A stretch of 64,000 nt of DNA from Desulfococcus multivorans (GTDB lineage: Bacteria > Desulfobacterota > Desulfobacteria > Desulfobacterales > Desulfococcaceae): positions 708,001 through 772,000 of the forward strand of contig NZ_CP015381.1 in assembly GCF_001854245.1 (NCBI RefSeq). The letters run 5' to 3'. The stretch's first letter is position 1, and each line of letters opens with the position of its first letter. The position numbers and the translations under genes were made by a program. This document shows, one piece after another, positions 1 to 10,950 of this stretch. Below the pieces are notes generated by a model. That model had not been told where the DNA came from. It saw only the letters and a list, made by a program, of their open reading frames with translations, and ran no database searches.

Positions 1-1
1 C

Positions 2-1528
<1,527 letters not shown>

Positions 1529-1542
1529 GAGTGACTAAGCGA

Positions 1543-1569
1543 GTGACCAACTTCGCCGAGTTTGGTCAC
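1543..1569. other. Inverted repeat between brxC and pglX
   Basis: GTGACCAA (1543-1550) and TTGGTCAC (1562-1569) form a perfect 8-bp stem with an 11-base loop. The motif AGTGACYAA also appears at 1530 and 1587, so the 85-base gap is mostly copies of this motif in both orientations. There is no T-tract, so an intrinsic terminator is unlikely. A protein-binding site or mRNA processing hairpin inside the operon is possible. Confidence 0.35.
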
Positions 1570-1613
1570 CCGCAAAGTGACCAAGCTGAGACACAAGACG
1601 AAAGCCAAGGATT

Positions 1614-4421
1614 ATGAAGATGAAAGAAACCAGTTTGTTCGACTCGCTGCTTGAAGAGCCGCAGAAGCCCTCCGGCCCGGTGACTTGCCTCGGCATGACC
1701 TTCGAGAACGATGAGGCCCGCCGCGCCCACTTTACCGAGGAGCTGCGCAAAAAACTGCAGGACCCGGAGTTTCGCAAGATCGAAGGCTTTCCCATCGGCA
1801 GCGACGAAGACATCCTGAACCTGAGTGATCCGCCGTATTACACCGCCTGTCCGAACCCGTGGATCGCCGACTTCATCGCCGAATGGGAGGCGCAGAAGCC
1901 GAAACAGCCCGAAGATTATCATTATCACCGTGAGCCATTTGCGGCCGACGTGAGCGAGGGGAAAAACGACCCCATTTACAACGCGCACTCCTATCACACC
2001 AAGGTGCCCCACAAGGCCATCATGCGTTACATCCTCCATTACACGCAGCCGGGAGACATTGTGTTCGACGGTTTTTGCGGCACCGGGATGACAGGTGTGG
2101 CTGGTGCATTATGTGGTGAACTTGGGAGTATACGCACCCCATCTGTAAAAGATGCTTCGATTGGGGAACGAAAGGTCATTCTTTCAGACCTATCACCAAT
2201 AGCGTCCTTTATTTCCAGCAGCCTTCTGAGGCCGGTTTCCAGCCTTTCCTTCACGAAGGAAGTGAGGCGTATTTGCGGTGAATTAGAAAAGGATTATGGC
2301 GATATTTATGCCACAAATCACAATGGATGGAAGGTCCGGGATCGTAAGGCTCTTGAGCATAAAGCCTATAGTCATAGAGGAAATCAAAAGGGTCAAGTCG
2401 AGTTCACGATTTACTCTGATGCTATAAGGTGCCCGGAATGCAGTCACGAAACGACTTATTACGAAGTCGCTGTAGATGAGGCGAATGATTCTCTGTATAG
2501 CGAAATCCGATGTCCATCATGTGACTCTGCGGTGCCAGAAGGGAAATGGGAAACCGTTTTTACAAATACATACGATCCTGTTCTTCGCGAGCCAGTTAAG
2601 ATTTCAAAAATTGTCCCCGTAATAATTAACTATACGGTAGGAACAACAAGGCACGAAAAATTAGTTGATAGTGACGATTTGGCAGCAATTCAAAAGGCTG
2701 AAAAATTATTGGAAACTATCAGCCTCCCTCGCGTTGAGATGATGCATGGAAAAGAAACGCAGCGGAATCTTGGCATAGGAATTACCCATATACATCAGTT
2801 TTTCACCACGCGTGAGCACCTCTTTGTTGCGCTACTCATCGACAAAATCAATTCCGTCACTGATTCGAACATAAGATTACTGCTTATGTTCGCTTTGACA
2901 TCATCTCTGCCATATGCCTCGCGAATGCGCAGGTTCCGTGCCGACAGAAAAGGCGGCGGCCCGCTGTCAGGAACACTCTATGTAAGCTCTTTGATAACAC
3001 CTCCCCACGTTTTAAGAACATTTGAGCGCAATGCCAAGACTATTGGCGATAGCCTATCTATTCCTGTATCCAAATCACGTGGCCAGGTTGTCTCTACTCA
3101 AAGCGCTGATTGCATGCGCAACATGCCGGACAACTCAATCGATTACATATTTACCGACCCACCATTTGGACACAATTTCGATTATTCCGAGCTCAATTTT
3201 TTCTGGGAGGCATTTTTAGGCGTACTCACCAATCAGACACAAGAAGCGATTGTAAGCTCATCGCAAAAGAAAAGTGTCGAAGACTACCGTCATCTCATGG
3301 AGTCTTGCTTTCGAGAGTATTACAGGGTTTTAAAACCTGGTCATTGGATAACCGTAGAGTTCTCCAATACTAAAGCATCAGTTTGGAATGCCATCCAAAC
3401 AGCGCTAGAGCGTTGTGGTTTCGTTGTCGCGAATGTCGCTAGCCTCGATAAGAAACAGCATTCATTCAAAGCAGTGATGACACCAACGGCCGTTAAGCAA
3501 GATCTGATTATTACGGCATATAAACCCAATGGTGGTCTTGAGGAAAGATTCGAACAAGAGGCAGCAACTGAAGAAGGTGTCTGGGATTTTGTTCGCACAC
3601 ACCTCAATTATCTCCCGGTGATTAAGCAGCATGGGGGAATGCTGCAAATGATTCCAGAAAGAGATCCCCGTATTCTATTTGACCAGATGGTGGCTTATTA
3701 CGTCAGAAAAGGATACCCAGTACCCATCTCCAGCCAAGAGTTCCAAGTCGGCTTGTCACAGCGTTTCATTGATAGGGATGGGATGTATTTTCTTTCTGAG
3801 CAAGTCGCAGAATATGACCGCAAGAAAATGACATCGCAGCAACTTGTCCAAGCATCTCTTTTCGTCTCTGATGAAGCTTCAGCCATTCAGTGGCTGAGAC
3901 AAGTAATAAAAGAGAAGCCTCAGACCTATCAAGATATTCACCCTTTATTCATCAAGGAAACACAGCGTGCGTGGAACAAAAACGAGTCATCGCTAGAACT
4001 TTCGACGTTGTTGGAGCAAAATTTTTTACGCTATGACGGCAAAGGCCCGGTGCCCGAGCAGATCCACGCCTACCTCTCTACCAACTGGAAAGAGCTGCGC
4101 AACCTGCCCAAGGACGACCCAACCTTGGTCGCCAAGGCCCGCGACCGCTGGTACGTGCCCGATCCCAATAAGGCAGGCGACCTGGAGAAACTGCGCGAGA
4201 AGGCACTGCTCAAGGAGTTCGAGGAATACAAAGAGGTCAAAAAGAAACTCAAGGTCTTCCGCCTGGAAGCTGTCCGCGCCGGATTCAAGAAAGCCTGGCA
4301 GGAACGCGACTACGCCGTCATCGTCGCCGTGGCCGATAAGATCCCCAACAACGTCCTTGAAGAAGATCCCAAGCTGCTCATGTGGTACGACCAGGCAGTA
4401 ACACGAATGGGAGGCGAATAA
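1614..4421 (+). CDS. pglX: BREX type 3 DNA methyltransferase (PglXI-type)
   Basis: A 935-residue DNA methylase. The SAM-binding motif I is FDGFCGTGMTG (about residue 150) and the catalytic motif IV is TDPPFGHNFDY (about residue 515), an amino-methyltransferase (N6-A or N4-C) signature. A four-Cys cluster (CPECS near 270 and CPSCD near 300) suggests a zinc-ribbon insertion. In BREX this enzyme marks host DNA at non-palindromic sites and is needed for exclusion. It follows brxC by 85 bases, and its TAA overlaps the ATG of the next gene by one base. About bases 2100-4020 are visibly AT-richer than both ends of the gene, which suggests exchange of the specificity region. The methylase call is strong; the PglXI label rests on context. 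Confidence 0.82.
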   Translation: MKMKETSLFDSLLEEPQKPSGPVTCLGMTFENDEARRAHFTEELRKKLQDPEFRKIEGFPIGSDEDILNLSDPPYYTACPNPWIADFIAEWEAQKPKQPEDYHYHREPFAADVSEGKNDPIYNAHSYHTKVPHKAIMRYILHYTQPGDIVFDGFCGTGMTGVAGALCGELGSIRTPSVKDASIGERKVILSDLSPIASFISSSLLRPVSSLSFTKEVRRICGELEKDYGDIYATNHNGWKVRDRKALEHKAYSHRGNQKGQVEFTIYSDAIRCPECSHETTYYEVAVDEANDSLYSEIRCPSCDSAVPEGKWETVFTNTYDPVLREPVKISKIVPVIINYTVGTTRHEKLVDSDDLAAIQKAEKLLETISLPRVEMMHGKETQRNLGIGITHIHQFFTTREHLFVALLIDKINSVTDSNIRLLLMFALTSSLPYASRMRRFRADRKGGGPLSGTLYVSSLITPPHVLRTFERNAKTIGDSLSIPVSKSRGQVVSTQSADCMRNMPDNSIDYIFTDPPFGHNFDYSELNFFWEAFLGVLTNQTQEAIVSSSQKKSVEDYRHLMESCFREYYRVLKPGHWITVEFSNTKASVWNAIQTALERCGFVVANVASLDKKQHSFKAVMTPTAVKQDLIITAYKPNGGLEERFEQEAATEEGVWDFVRTHLNYLPVIKQHGGMLQMIPERDPRILFDQMVAYYVRKGYPVPISSQEFQVGLSQRFIDRDGMYFLSEQVAEYDRKKMTSQQLVQASLFVSDEASAIQWLRQVIKEKPQTYQDIHPLFIKETQRAWNKNESSLELSTLLEQNFLRYDGKGPVPEQIHAYLSTNWKELRNLPKDDPTLVAKARDRWYVPDPNKAGDLEKLREKALLKEFEEYKEVKKKLKVFRLEAVRAGFKKAWQERDYAVIVAVADKIPNNVLEEDPKLLMWYDQAVTRMGGE

Positions 4422-5428
4422 TGGCAAGAGCGGATTTACTAATTCGCCTTGTCCAATCCGGCATACGGGGCGACAAGGCCACATTTAGAAAAGTCGTCGA
4501 GGCGATCATCGCCGAAGAGCGGACCAAGCAGCACAAGGTGCTGGCCGAGAAGCTCGAAGAGATGCTCAATACCGCACCGATTGAGCGTCCCGTTACCAAT
4601 GGCGGTGGCCCTATGTTGGATCAGCGCATGGGCAACCTGTTCCATGAGGTCATGCCTCAACGAAAACTCTCGGATCTCATCCTGCCGGATGAGGTGCAGC
4701 AGATTTGCCAGGGCCTGATCCAGGAACAGCACAGGACCGACCTGCTCAGGTCATACAACCTGGAGCCCCGCAACCGCCTGCTCCTCATCGGACCGCCGGG
4801 CAATGGCAAGACGTCGTTGGCCGAGGCCATTGCAGAAGCACTGGTGGTTCCACTGCTTGTGGTTCGTTATGAGAGCGTCGTGGGTACATACCTGGGTGAG
4901 ACCGCTGTCCGCCTGAAAAAACTGTTTGAGTATGCATCCACTCGGAAATGCGTCCTCTTTTTCGACGAGTTTGAAACCCTCGGCAAGGAACGCGGTGATC
5001 TGCACGAAACCGGTGAGATCAAACGCGTGGTGAGTTCGCTGCTCATGCAGATCGACAACCTGCCGAGCCATGTGATGGTCATAGGGGCAACCAATCATGC
5101 GGAACTGCTGGACCGTGCAGTATGGCGGCGCTTCCAGGTCCGCATGACACTGCCCGGCCCGACCCGTGCTCGCCTGACAGAGTGGTTCGAAAAATTCGAG
5201 CGCCGGATCAATATCCCTTTGGGATACGCGCCTGGCACTTTGGCCAAACGTCTCCAGGAATCGAATTTCGCGGAAGTCGAAGAGTTTGGCACGACCGTGT
5301 TCCGGCAGTATGTGCTCGAACAACCGAACGCCGACATGAAGGAAATCGTGTCCAAAACCCTCCAGCACTGGTCCGCCAGATCAGTCACAGTAGCTCAACA
5401 GGACGGACCGGAGGTGAAGGATGCCTGA
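4421..5428 (+). CDS. ietA: AAA+ ATPase, IetA-like
   Basis: A 335-residue single-AAA protein. Walker A is GPPGNGKTS (about residue 125), Walker B is VLFFDEFETLG (about residue 180), and a sensor/arginine-finger stretch reads GATNHAELLDRAVWRRF. The ATG at 4421 is chosen because it overlaps the pglX stop (TAATG); an in-frame ATG at 4382 would start inside pglX. Its 3' end overlaps the next gene by 8 bases, which implies translational coupling. An AAA ATPase paired with a subtilisin-like protease matches the IetAS antiphage module. The ATPase may deliver or unfold substrates for the protease (inference). A general chaperone role cannot be excluded. Confidence 0.78.
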   Translation: MARADLLIRLVQSGIRGDKATFRKVVEAIIAEERTKQHKVLAEKLEEMLNTAPIERPVTNGGGPMLDQRMGNLFHEVMPQRKLSDLILPDEVQQICQGLIQEQHRTDLLRSYNLEPRNRLLLIGPPGNGKTSLAEAIAEALVVPLLVVRYESVVGTYLGETAVRLKKLFEYASTRKCVLFFDEFETLGKERGDLHETGEIKRVVSSLLMQIDNLPSHVMVIGATNHAELLDRAVWRRFQVRMTLPGPTRARLTEWFEKFERRINIPLGYAPGTLAKRLQESNFAEVEEFGTTVFRQYVLEQPNADMKEIVSKTLQHWSARSVTVAQQDGPEVKDA

Positions 5429-8045
5429 ACGCCCACTACTCCTTTTCCCGACGCCTGAGGTTACTTCCAAGTCGAATCTTGGCGGCGGAGGTGGTCGTCC
5501 GCATCTGCCGACACATTATCGGCAAGGGGAAAGGCTGGCTCCAAAATTTACTCAGCTACAAGAAGCTGTTCGCGCCCGAAACATCGAGATCCAGCAAGCT
5601 GTGACAGGCATAGACCCTGAGCAAGTTCTTGTGATGGAAACCATCGGCAGCGTCGAAGATTTCGCCAACGCTGTGAAGCGCATTGATGGCTTTGAGTGGA
5701 TGGGAGAATTTGAGATCGACGAAATAGGTCCTGATCAGGACTTCTTCGATGAAAAACATCCGGAGAAGGAGCTGAGTGGCCGCTTATACATGGTTATGAC
5801 CAATCAGAGAGCTCTGGATGAGATGCTCTCTATGTGGCGTCGATATACGGACCAGGAGGACCCAAAACAGAAATTTGACGGTGGGCTCACGAAGTTTCGT
5901 GATGTATTTCTGCGCTTGAAAGATATTCGCCGGTGGGACGTCAAAGACAGGCTTCTGGAGACAGGGGTGATTGACGCCTGGAAAGAAGATCTGGAGCATG
6001 ACGGCGGCAGGCTTATACGGTTTGAAGTCGAACTTTGGTTTCGAAACAGCGAAGAGAAGAGAAGCCAAAGCTCAGCAATTGTCGCGAGTCTGATCCAGCA
6101 ACTCGGCGGGCATGTCTTAGCTGAGTCACTGCATGAGGGCATTGCCTATCATGGCATATTGGCCGAGTTGCCAGCCAATGCCATCCAGGCCGTTGTCGAT
6201 AATCCGAATACAGAACTGGTGAAATGTGACAGCGTCATGTTCTTTCGGCCTGTCGGACAGATGCTTGCCGGGGAGGGACTTCTCGAAGACGAAGCAGTCT
6301 ATTCTGATCTTGAAGAACATTCACTGCCGGATGGAGAGCCGGTAATTGCTGTTTTTGATGGGCTTCCATTGGCAAATCATCGACTCTTGAATGGAAGGCT
6401 AATCGTCGATGACCCTGACAATGTAGAAAGCACCTATAACGCCAATGAGCGCGTGCATGGCACATCGATGGCGTCTCTGATCGTCCACGGTGACCTTAAC
6501 GATGGGCTGCGGCCATTAGGACGACCAGTGTATGTTCGTCCGATTATGCAGCCGATTCCAAATGATTTTCGGGCACCTCGCCGTGAACATATTCCGGATG
6601 ACGTCCTGCTTGTGGACCTCATTCACCGATCCGTGAAAAGGCTATTTGAAGGCGATGGTTCAGAAGGCCCGGTGGCCCCTTCTGTAAGGGTGATCAATTT
6701 ATCGATTGGTGATCCATATAGACAGTTCCTGCAGTCCATGAGCCCTGTAGCAAGGCTACTGGATTGGCTCAGTCTCACCTATGGTGTGCTTTTTATTGTA
6801 AGTGCTGGGAATCAGTCAGACGCTATACAACTTGGGATTTCACGGACCGAATTCGAATCTTCAGATCCCCAGGAGCAAGAAACTGCTGTTGTTAAAGCGC
6901 TTTTTTCAGATGCCCGGAATCGCAAGCTTCTCTCACCAGCTGAGAGTATCAACGGGCTGACGGTTGGTTCAGTCCAATACGATTCGTCTCACTTCGGGGC
7001 GGTCAATAACAGATTCAACCCGTTTTTGCAGTTTTTGCCGAGCCCGGTTTCAGCGTTCGGCAGTGGTTATCGCAGAGCGATCAAGCCGGATATTGTCTTC
7101 CCGGGAGGCAGGGTCCTGTACCAGGAAGATCTCAGGTCTTCACGGCGAGATAACTACGTCATAAAGCCGGTCGAACCCTCGATCCGGAATACTCCGCCAG
7201 GCAACAAATCCGCTATCCCTGCTCGGCAATCTGGAAGCCTTGAAGGTATTGCCTATTCTTGTGGAACCAGCAATGCCGCTGCTTTGATGAGTCGTGCCGC
7301 TGGTATTTGTTACGACTCACTTCAACAAATCTTTGAAGAACAAGCTGCGGAAGTTGATGCTCGTATTCACGAGGCCCCTTTACTGAAAGCCATGCTCGTT
7401 CATGGCTGTGCATGGGGAGATGTTGGCGCTCAAGTCGGGGACCTGCTGCGCACGCCAGAGAACAATCGACAGTTAAGCGGACTTGTGAGCAGGTGGATGG
7501 GCTATGGCGTTCCTCAAGTAAACCGCGTACTGGATTGTACTGAGCAGCGAGCCACCTTATTGGGCTTTGGGCAGCTTTCTGATGGCGAGGCCCATGTGTT
7601 CAGATTGCCGTTGCCGCCTTCTTTAGGCGCTCGGCCTGAATGGCGACGGCTGACCGTTACCATGGCATGGCTTTCGCCAATATCCGCAGGGACACAAAAG
7701 TATAGAACAGCAAGTCTATGGTTCGAGGTCGGCGGAGTTGTGCCTGCTAAAGATAGAAAAGAAAGCTGCAGCGGGACCGACGGCTGGCGTGCAGTAAGGC
7801 GGGGAACAGTACAACACGAAGTGTTTGAAGGCCAGAGAGCGGAGCCGTTCATCGACGGGGATGTCATCGAAATCAAGGTGAACTGCCGGGAAGACGCAGG
7901 GAAAATTCATAACCCTGTCGCGTATGGATTGGCCGTGTCGTTGGAGGTAGCCGAGGGCCTCGATATCGCTGTTTACAACGAAATCAGAACTCGCATTGCA
8001 CCTGCGATTCAGATTCAGCAGGCAACAGATCAAGGTAGAGGGTAA
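5421..8045 (+). CDS. ietS: Subtilisin-like S8 serine protease, IetS-like
   Basis: An 874-residue protein with a complete S8 catalytic set. Asp is about residue 313 (VFDGLPLANH), His about 346 (HGTSMASL), the oxyanion Asn about 464 (SAGNQSD) and Ser about 617 (CGTSNAAAL). There is no signal peptide, so it should act in the cytoplasm, unlike secreted subtilases. The roughly 300-residue N-terminal region and the C-terminal domain are unrecognised. It overlaps the AAA ATPase gene by 8 bases and ends 7 bases before the BREX helicase. Base composition is somewhat AT-richer than the flanking BREX genes, consistent with separate acquisition. Function as the effector of an IetAS-type defence pair is inference from family and pairing. 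Confidence 0.8.
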   Translation: MPERPLLLFPTPEVTSKSNLGGGGGRPHLPTHYRQGERLAPKFTQLQEAVRARNIEIQQAVTGIDPEQVLVMETIGSVEDFANAVKRIDGFEWMGEFEIDEIGPDQDFFDEKHPEKELSGRLYMVMTNQRALDEMLSMWRRYTDQEDPKQKFDGGLTKFRDVFLRLKDIRRWDVKDRLLETGVIDAWKEDLEHDGGRLIRFEVELWFRNSEEKRSQSSAIVASLIQQLGGHVLAESLHEGIAYHGILAELPANAIQAVVDNPNTELVKCDSVMFFRPVGQMLAGEGLLEDEAVYSDLEEHSLPDGEPVIAVFDGLPLANHRLLNGRLIVDDPDNVESTYNANERVHGTSMASLIVHGDLNDGLRPLGRPVYVRPIMQPIPNDFRAPRREHIPDDVLLVDLIHRSVKRLFEGDGSEGPVAPSVRVINLSIGDPYRQFLQSMSPVARLLDWLSLTYGVLFIVSAGNQSDAIQLGISRTEFESSDPQEQETAVVKALFSDARNRKLLSPAESINGLTVGSVQYDSSHFGAVNNRFNPFLQFLPSPVSAFGSGYRRAIKPDIVFPGGRVLYQEDLRSSRRDNYVIKPVEPSIRNTPPGNKSAIPARQSGSLEGIAYSCGTSNAAALMSRAAGICYDSLQQIFEEQAAEVDARIHEAPLLKAMLVHGCAWGDVGAQVGDLLRTPENNRQLSGLVSRWMGYGVPQVNRVLDCTEQRATLLGFGQLSDGEAHVFRLPLPPSLGARPEWRRLTVTMAWLSPISAGTQKYRTASLWFEVGGVVPAKDRKESCSGTDGWRAVRRGTVQHEVFEGQRAEPFIDGDVIEIKVNCREDAGKIHNPVAYGLAVSLEVAEGLDIAVYNEIRTRIAPAIQIQQATDQGRG

Positions 8046-8052
8046 TTAGCGG

Positions 8053-10950
8053 ATGGAGTCGCTTTGGCAATACAGCACCGTTCATAACAGCGCCTGCAAG
8101 GTCATCGAAGAACAGACCTTGTGGGGGCAGACGGTTTGCCGCGTCTGGTTGCCGAACCAGGACGCGGTGGTGCGCGTGCCCCGCTCCGCCTTGCGGCCGC
8201 TGAGTGCCGACCTGCAGCCGGAGATCGAGGCTGGACGCATTGCCTATGTGGCCGCCGCAGCCAAGGTGGCCGAGGTGCTCGAAGGCTCCACCAGCGCCAC
8301 CGAGGGCCATGTGCTGCTGGCTCCTATGGAGTCCAACGTCATTCCGCTGCCGCACCAGATCCACGCCTTGTCCCGGGCCATCTCCGGCGACCGCGTGCGC
8401 TACCTGCTGGCCGACGAGGTGGGTCTCGGCAAGACCATCGAGGCCGGTCTGGTCATGCGCGAGCTCAAACTGCGAGGGCTTGTTCGCCGAACCTTGGTTG
8501 TCTCTCCCAAAGGTATTGCCACTCAGTGGGTGGCGGAAATGCAGACCCACTTCAATGAACAGTTCCAGCTTGTTCTGGGTGACGACATCGGCACCTTGCA
8601 ACGCCTGGCTCCAGGGGCGGATCACCGGAGCTCAGCCTGGTCGATGTTTGATCAGGTCATCGTCTCCCTGGATTCGGTCAAACCCATGGACAAGCGGCGC
8701 GGCTGGACCGCCGAGCGCGTCGCCGAATACAACCGCAGCCGGTTCGAGGATCTGATTACCGCCGGTTGGGATCTGGTGATCGTGGACGAAGCGCATCGGC
8801 TGGGCGGCAGTACCGACCAGGTCGCCCGCTACAAGCTCGGCAAGGGGCTGGCGGAAGCCGCGCCCTATGTGTTGCTCCTTTCGGCTACACCCCACCAGGG
8901 GAAGACCGATGCCTTCCATCGGCTGATGAACCTGCTGGATGACGATGCCTTTCCGGATATGGACAGCGTCTCCCGTGACCGGGTGGCTCCGTATGTCATC
9001 CGTACCGAGAAGCGCAAGGCCATTGATGCCGACGGCAAGCCGCTCTTCAAACCCCGGCGGACGCAGATGGCCCCGGTGGCCTGGGAGAGCCGTCACCAAC
9101 TGCAGCAGCTTCTCTACGAGGCGGTGACCGACTATGTGCGCGAGGGCTACAACCAGGCCCTGCGCGAGAAGAAGCGCCACATCGGCTTTCTGATGATCCT
9201 GATGCAGCGCCTGGTGGTTTCCAGCACCCGGGCGATCCGTACCACGCTGGAGCGTCGGCTTGCGGCACTCAAGGATGGTGAGCAACAAGCCAGCCTGCGC
9301 CTGGCGGAACTGGAAAACGGCGCGGACGGATCGGAAAGCCCAGACGATGAAATAGCCGAGCTATATGACATGGACGGCCAGGAGCTGCTCGATGAGCTGC
9401 TGAAATCCCATGTGTCGGCTCTGCAGAGCGAAGGAAGCCATGTTGAGACCCTGCTCGACGCGGCGGTCCGTTGTGAACAGGCTGGACCGGATGCCAAGGC
9501 CGAGGCTCTGATCGAGTGGATCTACAAGCTGCAAGCCGAGGAAAACGAACCGGATCTGAAGGTGCTGATCTTCACCGAGTTCGTGCCGACCCAGCAGATG
9601 CTGAAGGAGTTTCTGGAAGCCCGGGGAATCTCGGTGGTCACCCTGAACGGCTCCATGGCCATGGAGGAACGTGGGGCAGCCCAGGATGCCTTCCGCAAAT
9701 CGCACCGCGTATTGGTCTCCACCGATGCGGGCGGTGAGGGTCTGAACCTGCAGTTCGCCCATGTCATCATCAACTACGACATTCCCTGGAACCCCATGCG
9801 GCTAGAGCAGCGTATCGGCCGCGTGGACCGTATCGGCCAGCCCAAAACCGTACAGGCGATCAATTTCGTATTTGAGGATTCAGTCGAGTTCCGGGTCCGC
9901 GAAGTTCTGGAGCAGAAGCTCTCGGTGATCTTCGACGAGTTCGGCATCGACAAGACCGGCGACGTGCTCGACTCGGCGCAGGCCGGTGAGTTGTTCGAGG
10001 ATGTGTTCGCCTCGGCCATCCTTAATCCTGACGGCATCGAAACCTCCGTCGATCACACGGTGGCCAGGATTCGGGATGAGATTCAGCAGGTGCGCGAGTC
10101 CTCCGCCATCTACGGCATATCCGAAGAGCCGGATGTGCAAACCGCTGAGCGTCTGCGCTCGCATCCGCTGCCCCACTGGGTGGAACGGATGACGGTGGGC
10201 TACCTCAATTCACACGGCGGCGCAGCCAGTCGCAAGCGCTCATGGTGGGATCTGAATTGGCCGGATGGCCAGGAACACCGCAAAGCCGTATTCAGCGCTC
10301 GGGAAGCGGATCGTCTAACCGACGCAACCCTGCTCAATCTCGAAAACAGCCGTGTCCGTGGTCTTGCCCTGAACCTGCCCCAGGTCGCGGCAGGTCAGCC
10401 ATTGCCGTGCGTAACCGTAAGCGGGCTGCCAGCCAGCATCTCCGGACTCTGGGGGCTCTTTGAGATCCGCCTTCAGGCCGGAATGCACCAGAAGACACAA
10501 CTCCTGCGCATCCCCATGGTGCGGCGTGGCTATGTCAGCGTGTTTTTGAGCGAGGAAGGCAAACTGTTTCTGCCCACGGCCCGGCATATCTGGGATGCGC
10601 TGCAGACAGCGGAAGCCGAGGTTCAGGCCACCCTCGGGCAGGATGACTCTATCACCGCCCATGAGCGTTTGCAGATTGCTGCCGAACAGGCCGGACAGGA
10701 GCTATTCGATGCCCTGCAGCAGGCGCACCTCGCCTCGGTGAACAGGGAAGAGGAACGCGGCATGGTCGCCTTCACCTCTCGGCGCAAGGCCATCGAACGA
10801 GTTGGGCTGCCCGAAGTGCGCCAGTACCGTCTGGCCCGCTGCGCTGCTGAGGAAAATGAGTGGCGGCATGAACTGCAATCAGCGCGGCAGATCGTACCGG
10901 AAATCCGGTCGCTGCTGATGCTGCGGATCATCAAGGGAGGCGCTCAATGA
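8053..10950 (+). CDS. brxHII: BREX type 3 SNF2/DEAD-like helicase BrxHII
   Basis: A 965-residue superfamily 2 helicase. Motif I is DEVGLGKTIEAG (about residue 122), motif II is VDEAHRLGG (about 245), motif III is LSATPHQGKT, and motif VI is EQRIGRVDRIGQ (about 595). The layout is that of bacterial SNF2-like (HepA/DrmD-related) translocases. It sits immediately before pglZ, the position of brxHII in type 3 BREX, and overlaps pglZ by 4 bases (ATGA). The helicase call is firm; the BREX assignment comes from context. Its DNA role in BREX is unknown. Confidence 0.82.
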   Translation: MESLWQYSTVHNSACKVIEEQTLWGQTVCRVWLPNQDAVVRVPRSALRPLSADLQPEIEAGRIAYVAAAAKVAEVLEGSTSATEGHVLLAPMESNVIPLPHQIHALSRAISGDRVRYLLADEVGLGKTIEAGLVMRELKLRGLVRRTLVVSPKGIATQWVAEMQTHFNEQFQLVLGDDIGTLQRLAPGADHRSSAWSMFDQVIVSLDSVKPMDKRRGWTAERVAEYNRSRFEDLITAGWDLVIVDEAHRLGGSTDQVARYKLGKGLAEAAPYVLLLSATPHQGKTDAFHRLMNLLDDDAFPDMDSVSRDRVAPYVIRTEKRKAIDADGKPLFKPRRTQMAPVAWESRHQLQQLLYEAVTDYVREGYNQALREKKRHIGFLMILMQRLVVSSTRAIRTTLERRLAALKDGEQQASLRLAELENGADGSESPDDEIAELYDMDGQELLDELLKSHVSALQSEGSHVETLLDAAVRCEQAGPDAKAEALIEWIYKLQAEENEPDLKVLIFTEFVPTQQMLKEFLEARGISVVTLNGSMAMEERGAAQDAFRKSHRVLVSTDAGGEGLNLQFAHVIINYDIPWNPMRLEQRIGRVDRIGQPKTVQAINFVFEDSVEFRVREVLEQKLSVIFDEFGIDKTGDVLDSAQAGELFEDVFASAILNPDGIETSVDHTVARIRDEIQQVRESSAIYGISEEPDVQTAERLRSHPLPHWVERMTVGYLNSHGGAASRKRSWWDLNWPDGQEHRKAVFSAREADRLTDATLLNLENSRVRGLALNLPQVAAGQPLPCVTVSGLPASISGLWGLFEIRLQAGMHQKTQLLRIPMVRRGYVSVFLSEEGKLFLPTARHIWDALQTAEAEVQATLGQDDSITAHERLQIAAEQAGQELFDALQQAHLASVNREEERGMVAFTSRRKAIERVGLPEVRQYRLARCAAEENEWRHELQSARQIVPEIRSLLMLRIIKGGAQ

